Source: Vibrio viridaestus
GTDB taxonomy: Bacteria > Pseudomonadota > Gammaproteobacteria > Enterobacterales > Vibrionaceae
Direction: 5' to 3'
Assembly (NCBI RefSeq): GCF_003856525.1
Contig: NZ_RJVQ01000010.1
Coordinates: 62,001-126,000 of the forward strand
DNA: 64,000 bases
The notes below the pieces were generated by a model. That model had not been told where the DNA came from, did no database searches, and saw nothing but the letters and a program-made list of their open reading frames with translations. A program made the position numbers and the translations under genes. Below, piece after piece: positions 58,767 through 64,000 of this stretch. How positions within the stretch are numbered: the stretch's first letter is position 1; each line of letters begins with the position of its first letter.

Positions 58767-58800
58767 CTTACTACTTAAATAAGTCAACTAATCTCAGAAC

Positions 58801-60357
58801 TTATTCTTTGACGTGCAAATCACCAAGGTATGGGAAGTTCATTACGTTGACGATAGGTTTGATTTGTAATGTTGATTTCGCACCCCATGCCAGGTTCTGC
58901 CAATGCAGAGGAACGAATGCCGCATCGTCGTACAATGTTGCTTCGACTTTTTGCAGTAATTTCGCGCGTTTCGCTGGATCTGTTTCGACGTTAGCGTCTT
59001 CAACCAGTTTATCGACTACGGGGTTTGAGTAATGCCCACAGTTGTACTGACCACGACCCGTTTCTTCGTTACGAGTCATTGTCAGGAATTCAGAGAAGTT
59101 AGCTGAATCTTCTGTATCCGCGTGCCAACCAATCATCAGCATATCTGCAGCACATTTATCAAATTCAGGCCAGTACTGAGCTTTAGGCATAGTTTTCAGA
59201 TCAACTTTAATCCCGATCTTAGAGAGCATTGCAGCGACAGCCTGAGCTACTTTCGCATCATTAACATAGCGGTTATTAGGTGCGATCATAGTCAGGTTGA
59301 AACCTTTCTCGTAACCTGCTTCTTTCATTAGCTCTTTGGCTTTTTTCAGATCATAACGAGGTTTCAGATCAGGATTGTAACCGGCGTATCCTTGAGGACT
59401 TTGCTGAGCCGCAGCGGTTGCAAAACCTTTCATGATTTTTTTCACAATACCTTCATTGTTTATCGCATAGACAATAGCTTGTCTAACACGAACATCTTTC
59501 AGTGCCGGATTACTCGCCTGATTTAATTGGAATGTTATAATACGTGTACCTGGAAGGGTCACCAAATCAACTTTTGGCGCATCTTCCACACGTTTGAGAT
59601 CGTTTGGTGCAACAGGTGCAATCATATCAACATCGCCAGACAGTAGCGCTGCCACTCGTGTTGCATCTTCTTTGATCGGAACCAGAGTCAAATTATCAAC
59701 GTTGCCTTTTGAATCTTTATCCCAGTAATCAGCAAAACGTTCGAACTCAACTTTTACGCCTTGCTCGCGGTATTTGATAACAAATGGTCCAGTACCTGAT
59801 TCGTGCGTTGATGCAAATGAATTACCGTGCTTAACAATCTCACCCTTGTCTTTTCCATCATCGGTTTTGCCTGAGTAGAATTTGCTGTCCATTGGGAAAA
59901 TGTACGTTGCGGTTTGCAATACAAGTGGGTATGGCGCTTTAGAGACAAGATCAACGGTATAGTCATCGATCTTAACCATTTTTTCATAAGGTTCGAAGAT
60001 AGCCTTGAAGTCCGGTGAGTTTTTCAAACGCTTAAACGTCCAAATCACATCATCTGCCGTCATCTCGTTTCCTGAATGGAACTTAACGCCCTGACGCAAT
60101 GTGAATCGGAACGTTTTATCGTCAATTCGTTCCCATTTTGATGCCAAACGAGGTTCGAACTTCAATTCTTGGGTATAACGAACCAATGGGTCAAACACCA
60201 TGTGAGAAAGCTGTAGCGTTGCTCCTGATAACTGCTCCTGAGGGTCGAGTGAAACTGGATCAGCATCATAAGCGATGGTGATATCAGCGGCATTAACCGC
60301 AAAACTCAGACCTGCAGCCATCAATGCCACTGCTAGCTTGCTTTTCATTATTTTCAT
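58801..60357 (-). CDS. Peptide ABC transporter substrate-binding protein (SBP_bac_5)
   Basis: 518 residues from the ATG at 60357, 8 bases after GGAG; other in-frame ATGs nearby are too close to it. Signal peptide ends near FAVNAAD (residue 24). ITIAYDADPVSLDPQEQLSG, LASKWERIDDKTFRFTLRQG and GWHADTEDSANFSEF are the DppA/OppA-type features. Three cysteines may form a disulfide (CAAD, YNCGHY). It binds peptides or a related solute; the exact substrate is unknown. Confidence 0.93.
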   Translation of the reverse strand: MKIMKSKLAVALMAAGLSFAVNAADITIAYDADPVSLDPQEQLSGATLQLSHMVFDPLVRYTQELKFEPRLASKWERIDDKTFRFTLRQGVKFHSGNEMTADDVIWTFKRLKNSPDFKAIFEPYEKMVKIDDYTVDLVSKAPYPLVLQTATYIFPMDSKFYSGKTDDGKDKGEIVKHGNSFASTHESGTGPFVIKYREQGVKVEFERFADYWDKDSKGNVDNLTLVPIKEDATRVAALLSGDVDMIAPVAPNDLKRVEDAPKVDLVTLPGTRIITFQLNQASNPALKDVRVRQAIVYAINNEGIVKKIMKGFATAAAQQSPQGYAGYNPDLKPRYDLKKAKELMKEAGYEKGFNLTMIAPNNRYVNDAKVAQAVAAMLSKIGIKVDLKTMPKAQYWPEFDKCAADMLMIGWHADTEDSANFSEFLTMTRNEETGRGQYNCGHYSNPVVDKLVEDANVETDPAKRAKLLQKVEATLYDDAAFVPLHWQNLAWGAKSTLQIKPIVNVMNFPYLGDLHVKE

Positions 60358-60418
60358 TTGCATAACTCCTTTGCGGGACAAAATATCCCTGTGTTTGCGT
60401 AGTATTGTTGTTATTACT

Positions 60419-62131
60419 TTAGCTAACCGCTGCTTCTCTAAGGCCAGTAAACTCGGGCATCAGAGATATAAGTTGCTTGCTGTACTCATGCTGAGGCGAA
60501 GTAAACAGAGTTTCCGTATCGGCTACTTCCAGTAAGGTGCCCATTTTCATGACGCCAATACGATCACACATCTGACGAATAACCGGTAAATCATGACTGA
60601 TAAACAACATCGTCAGATTGAGTTCGTCCTGAAGGTCTTTTAACAGGTTAAGAATCTGTGCCTGAACCGAAACATCCAAAGCAGACGTGGGTTCATCACA
60701 GATGAGAAGACGCGGGCGAGTAGCGAGGGCTCTAGCGATAGAAATACGTTGACGTTGACCGCCAGAAAATTCATGTGGATACTTCACGCCAGCCATACGA
60801 CCTAATCCCACATAGTCCAACAAATCAAATACAACCTGTCGGGTTTGAGATTCATTCTCTGTCAATTTATGGAAACGAATCGGCTCCGCGATGATATCGA
60901 AAATTTTCATCCGCGGATTCATTGAAGTATACGGGTTTTGGAATACCATCTGCATCTGGCGACGCATTGGCCGACGTTCTTTTTCTGATGCTAATGCTGT
61001 TAAGTCAATACCTTCAAAAGACACTTTGCCTGAGTTGGGTGTATATAAACCAGCGATAACTCGAGCAATTGTCGATTTACCCGAACCGGATTCACCCACT
61101 AAGCCAAATGTTTCCCCTTCATTTACGTCAAAGCTGACGTTATTTGACGCCTGAACATACTCACGACGGTTTTCGAACAGAGAGTCCTTAGTAATAAAGC
61201 GTAAGTTGACGTTTTCAACGCTCAGCAATGAGCCTTTATATTCGCGTTGATCCTGACTCTTTCCAAGCCAGTGATTCTTAACATCAATCGGTTCCATCTC
61301 TCCCGCTTCCTCGATATAGCTAACCAGAGGGAAACGATCGAGTTTAACGTCAGAACGAGGTACTGCGGAGATTAAGCTTCGGGTATACGGATGGTCGGGA
61401 TCTCCTAACACTTTTTGCGTCGGACCAAATTCAACTAAGTCGCCACGGTACATCACCGCCACGCGATCGGTCACATTAGAAACGACCCCCATATCGTGGG
61501 TCACTAACATACAGCCGACGTTATTTTTAACGCACAACTCCCGAATTAGACTGAGTATCTGATCCTGAATCGACACATCCAGTGCCGTTGTTGGTTCATC
61601 AGCGATGATCAGATCGGGTTCACCCGCTAAGGCAATCGCAATAACAACTCTCTGACGCATACCACCAGAAAATTGATGAGGGAACTGCTTTAGGCGATTT
61701 TCCGGCTGCGGAATTCCCACTTGCTTCATGAGGGACAGCGCTCTTGAATAGGCTTCGCTGTCTGATACCTTCATATTGGCATGAATGGTTTCTTTTATCT
61801 GATGCTCGACCGTAAAGAGTGGGTTGAGGGATGTCATTGGGTCTTGGAAAATGAAGCCAATTTTCGAACCTCGAACGCGACGCATTGCTTCCGGCTTCAA
61901 ACCAGAAATCTTCTCACCATCGAGAAACACCTCTCCTCCAGCAATCGTTCCTGGGGGACTCAATAGATCGATAACCGCATTACCCACTGTTGACTTACCG
62001 GCTCCAGATTCACCAACCACACCAACGATTTCACCCCTTTCAATTTCTAGGGTCAAATTCTTAACAGCGGCGAAAACTCCATGACGGGAAGGATATTCAA
62101 TACGTAGGTTTTTTACTTCTAATAATGACAT
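60419..62131 (-). CDS. Peptide ABC transporter ATPase, fused DppD-DppF-like
   Basis: 570 residues with two complete nucleotide-binding domains: Walker A GESGAGKST near 41 and GESGSGKST near 351; signatures FSGGMRQRVVIA and FSGGQRQRISIA; Walker B LIIADEPTTALD and LLICDEPTSALD. Each half ends in the oligopeptide-transporter C-terminal region. The fusion replaces the usual separate D and F proteins, as in YejF and GsiA. First gene of the operon: GAGGTATAGAA precedes the ATG. Confidence 0.94.
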   Translation of the reverse strand: MSLLEVKNLRIEYPSRHGVFAAVKNLTLEIERGEIVGVVGESGAGKSTVGNAVIDLLSPPGTIAGGEVFLDGEKISGLKPEAMRRVRGSKIGFIFQDPMTSLNPLFTVEHQIKETIHANMKVSDSEAYSRALSLMKQVGIPQPENRLKQFPHQFSGGMRQRVVIAIALAGEPDLIIADEPTTALDVSIQDQILSLIRELCVKNNVGCMLVTHDMGVVSNVTDRVAVMYRGDLVEFGPTQKVLGDPDHPYTRSLISAVPRSDVKLDRFPLVSYIEEAGEMEPIDVKNHWLGKSQDQREYKGSLLSVENVNLRFITKDSLFENRREYVQASNNVSFDVNEGETFGLVGESGSGKSTIARVIAGLYTPNSGKVSFEGIDLTALASEKERRPMRRQMQMVFQNPYTSMNPRMKIFDIIAEPIRFHKLTENESQTRQVVFDLLDYVGLGRMAGVKYPHEFSGGQRQRISIARALATRPRLLICDEPTSALDVSVQAQILNLLKDLQDELNLTMLFISHDLPVIRQMCDRIGVMKMGTLLEVADTETLFTSPQHEYSKQLISLMPEFTGLREAAVS

Positions 62132-62639
62132 TTCTATACCTCAGCTGATAATAGTTATTAATCAGCTTGCATCCATGCAAATCAGCATAAAAAACCAATT
62201 CACAATTAAATATTACAGTTCGACAAAACTTATTCAAAATACAATATAAGCGTATAAAAAAGCAATTAATGACAATAAACACATATTTATTGAATAATAA
62301 TTCTGTTTAATAATATATTTAAGGAGAACGACGCTCGTAAATAACTCACCAAAATGAAATCGATAACACAACAAAAAACCAATAAAATTAAAAAAAACAG
62401 ACAAAAATAAATGAATAATGGTAAGTTAGTAAACTAATAAAAACCATCAATAATAGATTAACAACTTTGTAACAATCGCTTTTATTGGGATAAAAGCCCA
62501 ATATATTCATAAAAAATAGCAATTAAAACTAATATTTTAAATTATACCAGAACCTAAAACCACCACGATTAATATGGATATAACAGACAAAAATACTGAC
62601 CAGTGAGTCAATTTAATTTTATCTGCAATCGATGTATCT
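62132..62639. other. AT-rich gene-free region upstream of the peptide operon
   Basis: About 500 very AT-rich bases; no credible gene. It should contain the promoter of the peptide operon. No clear operator was recognised. Confidence 0.6.
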
Positions 62640-62885
62640 TTACTTTCTATTCATCAAGCCTAGTCTATCTGTCGCAAAGTAAGCGTAATAAACGTGTTCT
62701 AGATCACTAAAAATAGAAAAATTATGAATTCTATTTGGCGAGATTCGAAAATCTGTAAACAAAACACCAGCGAGAAGAATAGAGGAAAGATGAGATCTAG
62801 TGATTAAGAATAAGCAAATATCTGCTATTCCGAGCATCAAATAGACATGAACACTGTCATTCAGTGAAGAAATAGACCATACCAA
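62640..62885 (-). pseudogene. Possible small gene or remnant, unknown
   Basis: An open frame of 81 codons beginning with TTG, or about 65 codons from an ATG at 62837. The predicted protein has a hydrophobic segment (MLGIADICLFLIT) and a soluble tail DLEHVYYAYFATDRLGLMN that looks protein-like. No good ribosome binding site and no recognised family. It may be a remnant or spurious. A CRP-like sequence CGTGTTCTAGATCACT lies inside it at 62693-62708. Confidence 0.25.
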
Positions 62886-62925
62886 AACGAGAAAAGTTAT
62901 GACCTACATCGAGACTTTTGCATGA

Positions 62926-63303
62926 TGGTCGGTGAAGAGGGATTCGTACTGGGTGGCATTCCGTACCCGATCCTCTGGTCCCAAACCAGACTCAAAATAC
63001 ACTGCTTTAGAACGAGAAAAGCCCCGACATAACGTCGAGGCTTTCGAATGATGGTCGATGAAGAGGGATTCGTACTGGGCGGCATTCCGCACCCGCTCCT
63101 CTGGTCCCAAACCAGACTCAAAATACACTGCTTTAGAACGAGAAAAGCCCCGACATAACGTCGAGGCTTTCGAATGATGGTCGATGAAGAGGGATTCGTA
63201 CTGGGCGGCATTCCGCACCCGATCCTCTGGTCCCAAATCAGACTCAAAATACACTGCTTTAGAACGAGAAAAGCCCCGACATTACGTCGAGGCTTTCGAA
63301 TGA
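62926..63303 (-). repeat. Three tandem 126-bp tRNA-Pro-derived repeats
   Basis: Units begin at 62926, 63052 and 63178; a real tRNA-Pro gene follows in the same register at 63304. They differ at only a few positions. Read on the minus strand each unit contains a terminator-like hairpin (AAAGCCTCGAC / GTCGGGGCTTT), a spacer, the complete pro anticodon arm with TGG, an inserted hairpin-forming sequence, and the 3' terminal 21 bases of tRNA-Pro ending in CCA (one transition in units 2 and 3). The 5' acceptor strand and D-arm are missing, so none can be a tRNA. Confidence 0.93.
63280..63300 (-). terminator. Terminator-like hairpin after the last functional tRNA-Pro
   Basis: On the minus strand AAAGCCTCGAC, short loop, GTCGGGGCTTT then TCTCG. 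With G-T pairing the stem is 11 pairs, but the T-run is short, so read-through into the repeats is likely. Copies occur once per 126-bp unit. Confidence 0.55.
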
Positions 63304-63380
<77 letters not shown>

Positions 63381-63436
63381 ATCTTTTGGTATTAAGCAAT
63401 CCAGATAATAATCTCTGAGATGGCTATTTTAATTCG

Positions 63437-63465
63437 TGATACGCTACCAAATGACGTTTTCACTG
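63437..63465 (-). pseudogene. Degenerate 5' half of tRNA-Pro
   Basis: TGATACGCTACCAAATGACG and the following TTTTCACTG resemble, with several mismatches, the D-arm and acceptor 5' half of the tRNA-Pro genes on either side. It lies in the spacer between tRNA-His and the distal tRNA-Pro, so it looks like a relic of an earlier duplication. Confidence 0.6.
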
Positions 63466-63471
63466 AATAAA

Positions 63472-63548
63472 TGGGGTGACTAACGAGGCTCGAACTCGCG
63501 ACAACTGGAATCACAATCCAGGGCTCTACCAACTGAGCTATAGTCACC
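63472..63548 (-). tRNA. tRNA-His (GUG), copy 2
   Basis: 77 bases with CCA; acceptor GGTGACTA with the extra 5' G (G-1) pairing C73, anticodon loop ATTGTGA (GTG). Identical to the copy at 63672. Confidence 0.97.
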
Positions 63549-63590
63549 ACTAACTTGTAATGTTACCCGACGAATCCAGTAACTAAAATA

Positions 63591-63667
<77 letters not shown>

Positions 63668-63671
63668 AGAA

Positions 63672-63748
63672 TGGGGTGACTAACGAGGCTCGAACTCGCG
63701 ACAACTGGAATCACAATCCAGGGCTCTACCAACTGAGCTATAGTCACC
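63672..63748 (-). tRNA. tRNA-His (GUG), copy 1
   Basis: Anticodon GTG, G-1 present, CCA encoded. Second gene of the operon, 29 bases after tRNA-Arg. Identical to the copy at 63472. Confidence 0.97.
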
Positions 63749-63777
63749 ACAATTTTACCGATTTTTCCTCCGGAAAA

Positions 63778-63854
<77 letters not shown>

Positions 63855-63878
63855 TTCATGCCCTATCGGCGGAGGGGA

Positions 63879-63907
63879 ATGATACGTATATCACCCGATG
63901 CCGTCTA
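63879..63907 (-). promoter_or_regulatory. Promoter of the tRNA operon
   Basis: On the minus strand TAGACG, 17 bases, TATCAT, then a GC-rich discriminator TCCCCTCCGCC, as in stringently regulated stable-RNA promoters. It precedes tRNA-Arg by about 25 bases. Confidence 0.7.
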
Positions 63908-64000
63908 GTACTTTTTGCACTTTTTTTATCGTTTGGTGCGTTTTTCATCACTTAAACAACAAAATAGAAAGAGTGAAATAATATCACGTCGCAATAGGTC

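Noticed and set aside
62693-62708. CRP-like site CGTGTTCTAGATCACT
   Set aside because: Right half TCAC is good but the left half deviates and it is over 500 bases from the nearest clear start codon; recorded only in the remnant entry.
62926-63303. CRISPR array
   Set aside because: The regular spacing is due to near-identical 126-bp tandem units, with no unique spacers and no cas genes nearby.
62926-63303. Three additional functional tRNA-Pro genes
   Set aside because: The acceptor 5' strand, D-arm and T-stem 5' strand are absent or replaced, so a cloverleaf cannot form.

Overview
The window looks like a chromosomal segment of a gamma-proteobacterium of the family Vibrionaceae. The evidence is a block running LPS core genes - coaD - mutM - rpmG - rpmB - radC - coaBC - slmA - lpxL/lpxN - pyrE - rph - yicC (from memory, the order of Vibrio cholerae chromosome I), a csrB-type RNA next to uvrD, prlC beside rlmJ and gor, and an Arg-His-Pro tRNA operon. 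No phage, IS element, CRISPR array or plasmid module was found.

Layout. 1-10451: LPS inner and outer core assembly, with glycosyltransferases of several families, waaF, an O-antigen ligase, waaA, kdkA, an OpsX-like heptosyltransferase and a WaaE-like glucosyltransferase. Part of this block (about 1950-3700) is much more AT-rich than its neighbours. 10561-20425: housekeeping genes for CoA synthesis, DNA repair, ribosomal proteins, nucleoid occlusion, lipid A late acylation, pyrimidine synthesis and RNA processing. 20486-27738: a Rieske-FAD reductase, a TetR-controlled efflux ABC operon with two candidate operators, a PAP2 membrane protein and a YjbQ protein. 27910-40323: a Fur-boxed iron-hydroxamate uptake locus (TonB receptor, FhuCDB-like transporter, divergent ABC exporter) with a hybrid histidine kinase and a REC-GGDEF-EAL protein lying between receptor and transporter. 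40334-52466: recQ, rarD, an AraC regulator with a LysE-type exporter, csrB, uvrD, prlC, rlmJ and gor. 52535-55508: a chemoreceptor with an orphan periplasmic binding protein. 55714-62131: a SPOR-domain protein and a peptide ABC transporter with a fused two-NBD ATPase. 62132-64000: an AT-rich gene-poor stretch, then a minus-strand tRNA operon (Arg, His, Pro, His, Pro).

How it works together: the first 20 kb builds the lipid A-Kdo-heptose core and supplies CoA and nucleotides. The iron locus couples siderophore uptake to a probable c-di-GMP signalling pair. csrB, with an upstream VarA/UvrY-type box, titrates CsrA.

The most unusual structure is at 62926-63303. Three tandem 126-bp repeats follow the last tRNA-Pro gene. 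Each carries a pro anticodon arm, an inserted hairpin, the 3' end of tRNA-Pro including CCA, and a terminator-like hairpin, but no tRNA 5' half. It resembles in architecture the tRNA-Tyr-derived repeats of the E. coli tyrT locus and is my best candidate for an unusual RNA-producing element.
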